DNA of 42,642 bases, from the NCBI GenBank assembly GCA_021775835.1, contig JAJFHC010000032.1:1-42642 (forward strand), written 5' to 3'. The position numbers were made by a program, and so were the translations under genes. This DNA comes from Hyphomicrobiales bacterium. GTDB lineage: Bacteria; Pseudomonadota; Alphaproteobacteria; Rhizobiales; JAJFHC01. Positions 1 through 8,241 of this stretch are shown piece by piece. The notes under the pieces were generated by a model. The model saw nothing but the letters and a program-made list of their open reading frames with translations, was not told the origin of the DNA and ran no database searches. Positions within the stretch are counted from its first letter, which is position 1, and the number at the start of each line of letters is the position of its first letter.

Positions 1-1
1 C

Positions 2-88
2 ATGGCGTTGGCGGTGGTCGGCGCGATCCTGACACTAACCGCAACGCATCTGGTCACTAGGCATGATTGTTTGCCGGACAAAAGATAG
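2..88 (+). CDS. C-terminal end of a membrane protein (partial)
   Basis: An open frame runs in from the window edge and stops at TAG 86-88. The visible 28 residues are mostly hydrophobic (ALAVVGAILTLTATHLVT) followed by a short charged tail (RHDCLPDKR). This is what the last transmembrane helix and cytoplasmic tail of a transporter look like, for example an MFS-type permease, but too little is present to assign a family. It could also be a chance open frame. It ends 17 bp before the convergent cold-shock-like gene. Confidence 0.35.
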   Translation: MALAVVGAILTLTATHLVTRHDCLPDKR

Positions 89-105
89 GTTTTACTTCAA
101 GGGAC

Positions 106-321
106 CTATCGATTGTCGAATGTGGCCCAGAGATTGACGGCCTCAGGTCCCGACAGGGTGTTGGCAATCTCGAAACCCAACTTCTGTCTGGCAGCGATCT
201 GTCCCAATCCTGCGCGATCTACTTCTGACTGGTTGACGATGACGTCGTCTGTGGCACCATCGGGTGCAATGCATCCCTGTCCATTGTTTAAGTTATAGTA
301 TATTACAGTTCCGTATTTCAT
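106..321 (-). CDS. Degenerate cold-shock-domain protein
   Basis: The 71-residue product has the length and layout of a CspA-family protein: an opening GTVIYYN strand, APDG, a DDVIVNQS strand, a RAGL segment and a closing GPEAVNLW. CspA proteins bind single-stranded nucleic acid through aromatic residues in RNP1 (KGFGFI) and RNP2 (VFVHF). Here these read NGQGCI and VIVNQ, and the usual KWFN is IYYN, so most stacking aromatics are gone. Fold membership is fairly clear, but nucleic-acid binding is doubtful. The ATG at 321 is the only start after an in-frame stop; an AGGAG lies 26 nt upstream, too far for a normal ribosome site. No FNR-type box was found here. Confidence 0.65.
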   Translation of the reverse strand: MKYGTVIYYNLNNGQGCIAPDGATDDVIVNQSEVDRAGLGQIAARQKLGFEIANTLSGPEAVNLWATFDNR

Positions 322-690
322 GTATTTGATTTCGTTATTAAAATGTTCTCCTTACCCAGAGAACTCCGGGTGGAATAATGGTTCAGATTCTTGAAAAAGC
401 GTAGATCGGGACACTATGCCCGTTTGGCCATTACAAAACTGGCTCTTAATTCCTATACAAAACTATGTGGCCATGCAGCGTCGGAAAAACAAGGGACGTG
501 GCACATAGTCCTTCGAATTCATTTGTCGATGGGTATGGCTATCGAGATCCGTTCACTTCAACTGATAAAAACACTATGAGGCTCGCAAAATATATGGCGA
601 GCACAAGACAAGAGTCGACGCCCATACCGTATACGCGACATTTCCTGCGCATCAGAAAGCCAATCAGATAACTGGAATCACGCTTTGCGG
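322..690. other. Intergenic stretch without a convincing gene
   Basis: Only short overlapping open frames of 60-70 codons without ribosome sites occur here, and their translations resemble no family I recognise. It must hold the leader and promoter of the leftward cold-shock-like gene, but I could not pick a clear promoter. No FNR-type box is present, so this stretch is taken as the left border of the regulated island. Confidence 0.4.
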
Positions 691-1533
691 TCAGTGAGAC
701 AGGAAAACAGGCGTGGTCATATTCATGAGCACATGCTGCGTGATACCGCCGAAGACGAACTCTCTGAACCGGTTGTGCCCATAACCGCCGATGACCAGCA
801 AATCACATTCCCGATGTTTGACCCGGTCCAGAATGACTTCGCCGTCCGTACGGTTGTCGTGGTGCACTTGATGGACTTCTACGGGGACGTCGTGACGGGC
901 GAGAGCTGTGGCAATGTCGTCTGCCGGCGTGAAGGAACGACCTTCCGCAGACGATGGTGTGTCGATGGTCGTGAGTTCCACGTAGTCGGCCTGACGTAAG
1001 ATCGGCAGTGCATCAAAAGTTGCACGGGAAGCTTCTCCACGTCCGTTCCAACCGATCAGAACACGGTGCCCAATTTTCGTAGATTGGTCGTTGAATGGCA
1101 CCAGGATTGTCGGCCTCTTTGCATTGAACAAAAGGCTTTCAGGCACGCCAGAACGCGCCATCCAGTCTTCCTCAGGATTGGCCTGGCTGGTGATTACAAG
1201 ATCGGTGCTCGCTGCAAGTTCGACAACGGTACGATCAATGCCCAAGACCCCCGCTTCAATGCAGCGCCACTCTGAAGGTACACCCTGATTTTTCGTATGC
1301 TTTGCGAACTCATTGGCGATTGCATCGGCGCGTCCGTGGAGCATTTTCTCTTCGGCCTCGAAAACTTTTGGTGAATACTCTCTCGCCAAAGCGGCATAAA
1401 CATCAATTGGCGGAATTACGGTGATGCCGACGAGATGGGCGCCTTGCGCCAAAGCAAGTGGTAATGCGACATTCATCAGGGCAGGCACACGATCCACGTG
1501 TGGAAAGTAAACCATGATGGTCTTGTATGACAT
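691..1533 (-). CDS. Universal stress protein, tandem UspA domains
   Basis: The 280-residue product has two UspA-like alpha/beta domains. The first opens with MSYKTIMVYFPHVD. The second begins near residue 155 (VLIGWNGRGEASRA) and ends with a nucleotide-binding loop of the UspA type, GGYGHNRFREFVFGG near residue 250. Only the second domain carries a clear G-x2-G-x9-G-type loop, so ATP binding probably sits there. Tandem Usp proteins are cytoplasmic stress-survival proteins. The start at 1533 is chosen over an upstream ATG at 1551 because AAGGAG stands 6 bases before it. An FNR-type box (1592-1605) lies about 65 bp upstream, making this the first gene of the regulated island. Role assigned by family only. 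Confidence 0.85.
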   Translation of the reverse strand: MSYKTIMVYFPHVDRVPALMNVALPLALAQGAHLVGITVIPPIDVYAALAREYSPKVFEAEEKMLHGRADAIANEFAKHTKNQGVPSEWRCIEAGVLGIDRTVVELAASTDLVITSQANPEEDWMARSGVPESLLFNAKRPTILVPFNDQSTKIGHRVLIGWNGRGEASRATFDALPILRQADYVELTTIDTPSSAEGRSFTPADDIATALARHDVPVEVHQVHHDNRTDGEVILDRVKHRECDLLVIGGYGHNRFREFVFGGITQHVLMNMTTPVFLSH

Positions 1534-1591
1534 TGGCGGCTCCTTGCGCATGAGTATTGCGGCAGACTAGGGGCCGGGAAATGTCCGCGCC

Positions 1592-1605
1592 TTGATGTTG
1601 GTCAA
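1592..1605. promoter_or_regulatory. FNR/FixK-type operator before the Usp gene
   Basis: TTGATGTTGGTCAA, a perfect TTGAY-N4-RTCAA palindrome. Its centre is about 65 bp from the Usp start at 1533, between it and the end of the Hsp20 gene. Confidence 0.72.
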
Positions 1606-1777
1606 CAAAACAATGGCTGTATTGCTTTGGGGCCGTTCGTCATGCCGAATGCGGCCTGCGTCCAGAACTGACTGACACAAAAAGCGAGGCTGGAGCCAAA
1701 AACGTAGAGAGGCACACCGCGGCATGCCCCTTTCTGTTTGTCGGACGGAGAGCGTCCGATATTCTGACAGCTTCAAA

Positions 1778-2272
1778 TCATGCTTCGGATTTGATCTTGA
1801 TTTTTTTCACTTTCTCTTCCAGTTCCGCCGGCTTTTCGATCTTCAAGGACAGGACACCATCTTTGAACGTGGTTTCAACCTTGTCTGGATCAACGTCGAA
1901 ACCCAGCGGAATTGAACGATAAAAACTGCCCGATGACCGTTCGATCAAATGGTAGTTCTTTTCTTTTTCCTCGCGTTCGGTTGTCTTCTCGCCCTTGATC
2001 ACCAGAGTTTCATTGGTCACGGTGACATCGATCTGATCTTTGTCGACACCGGGAATTTCCGCGACGATCTCGACAACCTTGTCTGTTTCGCTGACATCAA
2101 TTTTAGGGCTCAGGAAACCAGAACCATTGTTATTGGATGCAGCGAACCCGTCCGGGATCATGCTCTTGAAATCTTCGAATACGCGATCAAGGTCGCGCTG
2201 CAGCGTCTGAAATCCAAACCCCTTGTCGTCGTCTTTGTTCCAAAGGGAAGGTAACATTGAGTGTCTGGACAT
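1778..2272 (-). CDS. Hsp20-family small heat-shock protein
   Basis: The 164-residue protein has a variable N-terminus (MSRHSMLPSLWNKDDDKGF, with a DRVFEDF helix), an alpha-crystallin domain from about residue 55 (PKIDVSETDKVVEIVAEIPG) with the diagnostic GVLSLKIEK near residue 140, and a C-terminal I-x-I anchor (KIKIK). Such proteins are ATP-independent holdases that form oligomers and pass clients to other chaperones; a GroEL gene is 1.6 kb away. The start at 2272 follows AGGAG (spacing 7); an in-frame extension to 2341 has no ribosome site and would run almost into the FNR-type box 2344-2357. The box centre is 78 bp upstream. Confidence 0.93.
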   Translation of the reverse strand: MSRHSMLPSLWNKDDDKGFGFQTLQRDLDRVFEDFKSMIPDGFAASNNNGSGFLSPKIDVSETDKVVEIVAEIPGVDKDQIDVTVTNETLVIKGEKTTEREEKEKNYHLIERSSGSFYRSIPLGFDVDPDKVETTFKDGVLSLKIEKPAELEEKVKKIKIKSEA

Positions 2273-2343
2273 CTTTGTTCTCCTAATGTTGGAAACGGAC
2301 TTGCCGTCAGACCTGGATGTTAGGGCATTGAACCCAGTCAACC

Positions 2344-2357
2344 TTGATCTGCGTCAA
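2344..2357. promoter_or_regulatory. FNR/FixK-type operator before hsp20
   Basis: TTGATCTGCGTCAA, perfect match to TTGAY-N4-RTCAA, centred 78 bp upstream of the Hsp20 start. Confidence 0.72.
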
Positions 2358-2470
2358 TTTAACCCGCGCGCGCTCTTGCACGGCACGCCGTATGTACTTC
2401 TCAAGTGCCTGTGCGGCAGACCGGCAATACTACAAAGCCGTACCCCCGGGAAATTGTCGGTTTGATTGAG

Positions 2471-2830
2471 TCAACGGCATCGAACACCTTGATCTGGGTC
2501 TGCGTTAAGCGCCGGGTCATGTTTCATGGCTCGCACCTTCTCTGCGCTATCTTTGTTTTCCTGGTCGAGTGGCGCAAGCGCCTCGTTCAATGCGTCGAGG
2601 ACCTTGGAACGAAGTCCCGCAATCACTCGTGTGGTGGGACGCCTGATCACAGCATTCTCGTTCATACGTTTGTGCGACGAGGCGACTAGATCTTTGGCAA
2701 TTTCAGGCCGGTTGTTGACAAGGAAGCGCCTGAAGACCTGGTCAGCTTCTGCACCAACGGTATCAAGAAAATGTTTCCCACGCCCTTCGAAGTGAAGAAG
2801 ACCAATCATTGGCCGGATCGCCAACTTCAT
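2471..2830 (-). CDS. Hypothetical protein, 119 aa
   Basis: I do not recognise this protein. From the ATG at 2830 it begins MKLAIRPMIGLLHFEGRGKH, is charged and apparently cytoplasmic, with helical segments (DQVFRRFLVNNRPEIAKDL, VLDALNEALAPLDQENKD) and no signal peptide or membrane span. The longer frame to 2899 would use TTG. AAAGGA lies right before the ATG, closer than usual. The divergent FNR-type box 2929-2942 is centred 105 bp upstream, at a spacing like the neighbouring genes, which is the best argument that this frame is real. The opposite strand also has an 89-codon frame, so coding is not certain. Confidence 0.5.
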   Translation of the reverse strand: MKLAIRPMIGLLHFEGRGKHFLDTVGAEADQVFRRFLVNNRPEIAKDLVASSHKRMNENAVIRRPTTRVIAGLRSKVLDALNEALAPLDQENKDSAEKVRAMKHDPALNADPDQGVRCR

Positions 2831-2928
2831 GTCCTTTTGATCAAGCCGGCAAAAAATGCCTGAATGAGAAGCAGATTTGTGCGTTGGGCAATTGCCCAAA
2901 CTAACTGTCCTGCAGGTGTCAATCCACC

Positions 2929-2942
2929 TTGACGCATATCAA
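2929..2942. promoter_or_regulatory. FNR/FixK-type operator in a divergent promoter
   Basis: TTGACGCATATCAA, perfect TTGAY-N4-RTCAA. It lies between the leftward 119-aa gene (start 2830) and the rightward DUF5765-type gene (start 3008, 72 bp away) and could serve both. Confidence 0.7.
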
Positions 2943-3007
2943 TCTGGAAGGCGCCGAATTCTGCAACGCTGATCGTGAGTTTGGAAAAAGAAACACGGTG
3001 ACGGGAT

Positions 3008-3742
3008 ATGTGTTGGAATGCGACTGTCTCGATCACCATGGTGGCAATTGGTGGGGCCGTCACGGGAGTGGCCATAACGCGCAAGCAACCGCCAGCGATC
3101 TGGTTGACGCTTGGATACTTCACCATAATGGAGGCGCTTCAAGCGGTGGGCTATGCCGTAGTCGATCAATGCGGCACAACAAGCAATCAGGCGATTACAC
3201 TGCTGTCCTACCTCCATATTGTCTTTCAACCTTTTTTTATAAACGCATTTGCCATGGAGTTGGTGCCGGATTGTGTGAAGGCACGGCTACGGCGCGGGGT
3301 CTACCTGTGCTGCGCAGCCTCGTCGGTTGTGATGTTGGCGCAACTCTACCCTTTCGAGTGGGCCGGCAGCTGTCGCGTCGGCTCGGCATTGTGTGCGGCT
3401 GAACTTTGTCTGGCGTCAGGTGAATGGCACATAGCTTGGAACATCCCCTACAACGGCCTCCTGCTTCCCCTGGAGGATGCCTTGGGAATTCATGCGGGGT
3501 TTCCGACCTACATGCTGGTGGGTTTTGCCGTGCCGCTGGTCTATGGGGCGTGGCGCTTTGTAATCTTCCACGCTATTGCCGGACCTATGCTGGCCAACGC
3601 CCTGACCGCCAATCCCAATGAGGCGCCTGCCGTCTGGTGCATTTTTTCCATTGGCATTCTGATGATCGGGTTGAGCCCCATGATCCGCCGGCGGTTTGAA
3701 ATCTCGAACTGGTGGATCTGGCCCGCATCCTGGCAACACTGA
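3008..3742 (+). CDS. DUF5765-type multi-pass membrane protein
   Basis: The 244-residue product starts MCWNATVSITMVAIGGAVTG and carries about six to seven hydrophobic helices. The opening MCWN/MCWS followed by a Gly/Ala-rich helix, then LTLGYFTIMEALQAVGY, matches what I recall of the uncharacterised DUF5765 membrane family. Conserved-looking polar features inside the helices include an HIVFQPFFINAFAMELVP segment with His and Glu, and a late GHxxW-like EWHIAWNIPY. Function unknown. The ATG at 3008 has only a weak ribosome site, but is 72 bp from the FNR-type box at 2929-2942. It is followed after 116 bp by the groEL start, which has its own box. Confidence 0.7.
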   Translation: MCWNATVSITMVAIGGAVTGVAITRKQPPAIWLTLGYFTIMEALQAVGYAVVDQCGTTSNQAITLLSYLHIVFQPFFINAFAMELVPDCVKARLRRGVYLCCAASSVVMLAQLYPFEWAGSCRVGSALCAAELCLASGEWHIAWNIPYNGLLLPLEDALGIHAGFPTYMLVGFAVPLVYGAWRFVIFHAIAGPMLANALTANPNEAPAVWCIFSIGILMIGLSPMIRRRFEISNWWIWPASWQH

Positions 3743-3770
3743 ACCACATGAAATCTCATGGGCGCACGGC

Positions 3771-3784
3771 TTGACCGAGATCAA
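3771..3784. promoter_or_regulatory. FNR/FixK-type operator before groEL
   Basis: TTGACCGAGATCAA, perfect match, centred 82 bp upstream of the chosen groEL start. The same 14 bases recur at 11855-11868. It excludes the longer groEL reading that would begin inside it at 3784. Confidence 0.75.
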
Positions 3785-3858
3785 TGTGGTTCCTTTGGTT
3801 TTTCCGTTTGACTGGGATGAGTTCAAAACCCGGTTGCAAATCAAGATGGAAACGCGAA

Positions 3859-5481
3859 ATGTCACATAAAAGAATGTTGTTTCATTCGGCCGCTCGCGAG
3901 AAAATCCTACGCGGCACGTCTGCGCTTGCGGATGCAGTGCGGGTAACATTGGGTCCCAAATCGAAATCGGTACTGATTGAAAGAAAATGGGGTGCGCCGA
4001 TTATCTGTGATGACGGTGTGACGATTGCCAAGGAAGTGGACCTTCCGGACGCCGAGGAAAATCTGGGCGCACAGATGTTGCGGCAGGCTGCGGAGAAGAC
4101 CGGTGAGTTCGTTGGTGACGGCACAAGCACGTCAACTATTCTGGCTCATGCCATTTTCGCCGACGGTCTCCGCAATGTGGTCGCCGGCGCAAGCGGCATT
4201 GACGTCAAGCGTGGACTGGACCGCGGACTTGCGATTGCCGTCAAAGCTCTGAAGGCACTGTCGGAGCCAGTTAAGACGCGTACGGAAAAAATGCAGGTCG
4301 CAACCATTTCCGCTCACAATTCGGACCTGATCGGCAACCTTGTTGCCGATGCCATGGAAAAGGTTGGCGATGAAGGGATCATTACGGTCGAAGAATCGAA
4401 AACCACTGAAACCATCCTTGACGTTGTCGAGGGCATGCAATTCGACCGTGGCTACATCTCGCCTTACTTCGTCACGGATGCAGAAAAAATGGAGGCGGTG
4501 TATGACGACCCCTTCGTTTTATTGTGCGATCGCAAGATTGGAATTTTGAAGGATCTGATGCCTCTGCTTGAACAGATTGCAAAGAGTGGTAAGCCGCTGC
4601 TGATCATCGCTGAAGATGTTGAGGGAGAAACCCTGGCAACTATGATCGTCAATCATGTGCGCGGCGTTTTGCACTGCGTGGCGGTCAAAGCACCGGGCTT
4701 TGGCGACCGGCGCAAAGCAATGTTGGAAGACATCGCCATTCTGACCGGCGGTCAGGTCTTGTCCGAAGATGTCGGTATCAAACTGGAAAATGTCAAACTG
4801 GAACAGCTTGGGCGCGCCAAACGGGTTGTGAGCGACCGTGAACACACCACGATCATTGGCGGTCTGGGTGAGAAGGCGGCGATCGATGCGCGAACCGCCA
4901 ACATCCGCGCGCAGATCCGCGATACTAAAAGCGACTACGACCGCGAAAAACTTGAGGAGCGGATGGCGAAACTGGGCGGTGGTGTTGCCGTCATCCGCGT
5001 TGGGGCGCCCTCGGAAAGCGAGATGAAGCGCAGCAAGGAGGCGCTGGATGACGCGATCAATGCAACCAAGGCAGCGGTTGCCGAGGGGATTGTGCCCGGC
5101 GGCGGTTTGGCTCTAATCCGTTGTACGAAGGCAATTGCCGCGCAGGAAGAAAAGTCCAACGGCGACGAAAAGACCGGTTTGCAGATATTGCGGCGTGCCC
5201 TCAGCGCGCCGGCCCGTCAAATTGCAGAGAACTCGGCCGTTGACGGCGGGGTCGTGGTTGCCAAAATGCTCGAAAGCAAGGGCAATTACGGGTTTGATGC
5301 CGGACGTAATGAATATGTCGACCTCGTCAAGGCAGGCATCATCGATCCCACGAAGGTGGTTCGCGTTGCGCTGGAGAACGCCGTGTCGGTTGCCAGTGTA
5401 CTGTTGTTGACCGAAGCGACGATCACTGAGTTGCCCGAACCGGAAAAGGCTCCTGTCCCGCAACCTGAAATGATGATGTAG
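3859..5481 (+). CDS. groEL: GroEL-type 60 kDa chaperonin, variant tail
   Basis: The 540-residue protein is a full-length group I chaperonin that folds proteins in an ATP-driven cage. It shows the equatorial [13 protein letters not shown] and DGVTIAKE segments, the nucleotide site [11 protein letters not shown] with its Asp, the apical [15 protein letters not shown] and [11 protein letters not shown], and the [20 protein letters not shown] segment carrying the catalytic Asp equivalent to E. coli D398. The tail ends [15 protein letters not shown] instead of the usual GGM repeats. No groES lies in the window, so it must borrow one or act differently; it is likely a second, condition-specific copy. 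Start 3859 (MSHKRML) is chosen because longer frames overlap the operator. It leads an apparent operon with the next three genes. Confidence 0.95.
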   Translation: MSHKRMLFHSAAREKILRGTSALADAVRVTLGPKSKSVLIERKWGAPIICDDGVTIAKEVDLPDAEENLGAQMLRQAAEKTGEFVGDGTSTSTILAHAIFADGLRNVVAGASGIDVKRGLDRGLAIAVKALKALSEPVKTRTEKMQVATISAHNSDLIGNLVADAMEKVGDEGIITVEESKTTETILDVVEGMQFDRGYISPYFVTDAEKMEAVYDDPFVLLCDRKIGILKDLMPLLEQIAKSGKPLLIIAEDVEGETLATMIVNHVRGVLHCVAVKAPGFGDRRKAMLEDIAILTGGQVLSEDVGIKLENVKLEQLGRAKRVVSDREHTTIIGGLGEKAAIDARTANIRAQIRDTKSDYDREKLEERMAKLGGGVAVIRVGAPSESEMKRSKEALDDAINATKAAVAEGIVPGGGLALIRCTKAIAAQEEKSNGDEKTGLQILRRALSAPARQIAENSAVDGGVVVAKMLESKGNYGFDAGRNEYVDLVKAGIIDPTKVVRVALENAVSVASVLLLTEATITELPEPEKAPVPQPEMMM

Positions 5482-5610
5482 GTTTTAGTTTCGCAGTTCA
5501 CAATATCAAAGCCTTGATAGTGAGTTAGCGGGCTTTGTTACGGCTCCGTCGTAAACAGCGTTTTGCTGAGTAGAACGTCAAAGTTGGTTTCACATGACAG
5601 AAGGCACCAG

Positions 5611-7203
5611 ATGACCGTCACACTGAAGTTTTGTGGTGCGGCACGGACAGTGACCGGTTCGTGTTTTTGGCTGAGAACCCCGAAATACAGTTTTCTGGTT
5701 GATTGCGGTCTGTTCCAGGGTACGAAGACTGTTAGACAGTTGAATTACGAACCATTCCCCTTCGACCCGGCCAAGATCGATTTTGTACTGCAGACCCATG
5801 CGCACATTGACCATTCGGGCCTCCTGCCGAAGCTCCACAAGGCCGGGTTTTCCGGCCCCGTCTACATGACGGGCGGGACCCTCGACCTGTTGTCGTTCAT
5901 GCTGCCGGACAGTGGCTACATCCAGGAAATGGAGGTCAGGCAACTCAACGAACGCAACGTTCGTCACGGCAAGGCCCAGGTTACCCCCATCTACACGCGC
6001 GACGATGCCGAGCAGTGCCAGAAGAACTTTCAGCCGGTCGAGTATGAGACCTGGCTGGACATAAACGATGAGGTCCGCGTTCGTTATTGGAATGCGGGGC
6101 ATATTCTGGGATCAGCGTCGATCGAACTGGAGATAGCCGCTGTGACCCCAGAGCGCAGGCTTCTGCGGGTTTTGTTTTCAGGCGACATCGGTCCGGATCA
6201 CAAATTGTTCCACCCGGACCCTGAGGCCTCTTCGGATTTCGATTATGTCGTCTGCGAGTCGACCTATGGAGGCCGCAACCGGGTGCGTGCGAGTGGCGCA
6301 AAAAGAAGGGCGCTGCTAGAGCGCGAAGTCAATGACGCTCTCGCCAATGATGGCGTCCTCATAATCCCTTCATTCGCTGTCGAACGCAGCCAGGAGTTGC
6401 TGGCTGATCTGACGATACTGCAAAAAAAGGCGGCAATTCCGTCTGGTCCGATATTTCTCGATTCACCCATGGCAATCCGCGCGACCCGCGTATTTCAAAG
6501 CCATGCCGGCGATCTTGAAGAACTCGATGAGGATCCGGATCTGCTGGACAATCCGAATTTTCATTTCACAGAGAGCGTGGAACAGAGCAAATCGATTAAT
6601 CGGGTGAGCAGTGGCGCCATCATCATGGCGGCAAGCGGCATGTGTGATGCTGGACGAATCCGGCATCATCTCAGGCATCGGTTATGGAGCAAGAAGACAA
6701 CGGTCCTGATCGTCGGTTATCAGGCCGAGGGGTCTTTGGGCCGACTGCTGCTTGATGGCAAGAAGACAGTCAGAATACAGGGACACAGCATTCAAGTGCG
6801 TGCCAGGATCAGGGAGATCGATGCTTATTCCGGGCACGCCGATTGCACCGAATTGAAGGAATGGCTGCTCGACAGAAGACCAATCACGAAGGGCGTGTTT
6901 CTCGTCCATGGTGAGGAGACTCAGGCGTTGGCAATGCGCGATCTTCTCGTTGAGTCGGGGCTTAAGAAGAGCAACATATTTGTTCCTGCCATCGACAACG
7001 AAGTGGACCTGACGACGGCGGAAAAGCGTGTTCATCTGGACGTTGCAGAGCCCAGGATTTTGCCGCAGGAAGTAGCCGGGCTCGACTGGCACAATGACCT
7101 GGCACAGTTTCAGATCGATCTGCGTGAAGCGTTCGAACAAGCAGCGGACAAGCGTTCGCGCAACATCTTGATGCGCCGCCTGCGCCGCGCTTTGGAACAG
7201 TAG
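5611..7203 (+). CDS. Beta-CASP metallo-beta-lactamase-fold RNA nuclease-like protein
   Basis: The 530-residue protein has a metallo-beta-lactamase domain with the zinc motif THAHIDHSG near residue 70, further ligands in AGHILGSASIE and FSGDIG, an inserted beta-CASP domain (FAVERSQELLADL, FLDSPMA, ASGMCDAGRIRHHL), and a C-terminal RMMBL segment with DAYSGHAD and LVHGE. This order matches bacterial CPSF-like exo/endoribonucleases. The ATG at 5611 follows AGAAGG with good spacing, preferred over 5563. It lies 129 bp after groEL with no operator of its own, so probably shares the groEL promoter. RNA processing is inferred from family; substrate unknown. Confidence 0.9.
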   Translation: MTVTLKFCGAARTVTGSCFWLRTPKYSFLVDCGLFQGTKTVRQLNYEPFPFDPAKIDFVLQTHAHIDHSGLLPKLHKAGFSGPVYMTGGTLDLLSFMLPDSGYIQEMEVRQLNERNVRHGKAQVTPIYTRDDAEQCQKNFQPVEYETWLDINDEVRVRYWNAGHILGSASIELEIAAVTPERRLLRVLFSGDIGPDHKLFHPDPEASSDFDYVVCESTYGGRNRVRASGAKRRALLEREVNDALANDGVLIIPSFAVERSQELLADLTILQKKAAIPSGPIFLDSPMAIRATRVFQSHAGDLEELDEDPDLLDNPNFHFTESVEQSKSINRVSSGAIIMAASGMCDAGRIRHHLRHRLWSKKTTVLIVGYQAEGSLGRLLLDGKKTVRIQGHSIQVRARIREIDAYSGHADCTELKEWLLDRRPITKGVFLVHGEETQALAMRDLLVESGLKKSNIFVPAIDNEVDLTTAEKRVHLDVAEPRILPQEVAGLDWHNDLAQFQIDLREAFEQAADKRSRNILMRRLRRALEQ

Positions 7204-7250
7204 TCGTCTGTTCTAAGCTGCCAAGCGCTGAGATGACACTGGAGTGATTC

Positions 7251-8210
7251 ATGCGAAGAACATTAGTGACTGGAGCCCTTGGGCAAATCGGCTCTGAGCT
7301 TGTGCCGGCCTTGCGCGACAGATTCGGGGTTGATGGCGTCGTTGCTTCGGATCTGCGCATGATGCCGACGGGTGTAGCAGCAGAAGGCGGGATCTACGAG
7401 CATGTGGATTGCACCCAGCCTCAGCAGATCCTGGAGATCGTGCGCCGTCACGATGTTGGCACGATATATCATCTTGCGGCGCTTCTCTCTGCGGTCGCTG
7501 AAGACAAGCCGCAGGTGGCCTGGAGTGTCAACATGAATGGTCTCTACGATGTGCTTGAGGTTGCGCGTCAATACGATTGTGCAGTTTTCTTTCCCAGTTC
7601 AATTGGCGCCTTCGGTCCTGCAACGCCGCATGACAAAACTCCACAGGTCACGATTCAGCGCCCAACAACTATGTACGGCGTTACCAAGGTCGCGGGTGAA
7701 CTGTTGTGCGACTATTATGCTCAGCGCTTTGGTATCGACACGCGCGGTTTGAGGTTGCCCGGGTTGATTTCATCTGTCGCTCTGCCGGGGGGCGGGACGA
7801 CCGACTACGCCGTCGACATTTTTTACAACGCCGTTCGTTACAATCACTACACGTGTTTTTTGCACCCCGATACGCGTCTCGACATGATGTACATGCCCGA
7901 TGCAATACGGGCCATGATTGAGCTCATGGAGGCGGACCCCAGCCAGCTTAACCACCGCAACGCCTACAATGTAACCGCGATGGATTTCACACCGGACGAA
8001 CTCGCCTTCGAAATTTCAAAGCACGTGGCTGGATTTTCTGTCGACTATGAGGTTGATCCGGTTCGACAGGCGATCGCGGATTCATGGCCGCGGTCACTTG
8101 ACGACAGCGCGGCCCGTGCCGACTGGGGTTGGCTTCCCGATTATAGCATTGAGACAATGTGCGCGGATATGCTCGAACGATTGGGTCAGAAACTCAGATC
8201 AGCGCGATGA
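7251..8210 (+). CDS. tdh: SDR-type L-threonine 3-dehydrogenase
   Basis: The 319-residue protein is an extended short-chain dehydrogenase: NAD-binding TGALGQIGSEL at residues 7-17, acidic VVASDLR, a Ser-Ser-Ile segment (FFPSSIGAFGP) and catalytic Tyr-x3-Lys in MYGVTKVAGE. GGGTTDYAVDIFY and LDMMYMPDAIRAMI match the epimerase-like threonine dehydrogenases (animal and Flavobacterium type) rather than the zinc MDR-type E. coli enzyme. It would oxidise L-threonine to 2-amino-3-ketobutyrate with NAD+. The next gene is the ligase that consumes this unstable product, which strongly supports the call over a sugar epimerase. Start ATG 7251 is 47 bp after the nuclease gene. Confidence 0.85.
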   Translation: MRRTLVTGALGQIGSELVPALRDRFGVDGVVASDLRMMPTGVAAEGGIYEHVDCTQPQQILEIVRRHDVGTIYHLAALLSAVAEDKPQVAWSVNMNGLYDVLEVARQYDCAVFFPSSIGAFGPATPHDKTPQVTIQRPTTMYGVTKVAGELLCDYYAQRFGIDTRGLRLPGLISSVALPGGGTTDYAVDIFYNAVRYNHYTCFLHPDTRLDMMYMPDAIRAMIELMEADPSQLNHRNAYNVTAMDFTPDELAFEISKHVAGFSVDYEVDPVRQAIADSWPRSLDDSAARADWGWLPDYSIETMCADMLERLGQKLRSAR

Positions 8211-8241
8211 CTACGTACACACACCTCAAGCGGAGAACAAA

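Noticed and set aside
391..671. Two overlapping 62-68 codon frames
   Set aside because: No ribosome site, no recognisable protein, and they overlap each other.
2462..2474. TTGATTGAGTCAA near the end of the 119-aa gene
   Set aside because: The half-sites are one base too close (13 bp) for the palindrome used by the other sites.
2489..2502. TTGATCTGGGTCTG, a further operator-like sequence
   Set aside because: The right half-site lacks the final AA and it lies inside the end of the 119-aa gene with no gene start nearby.
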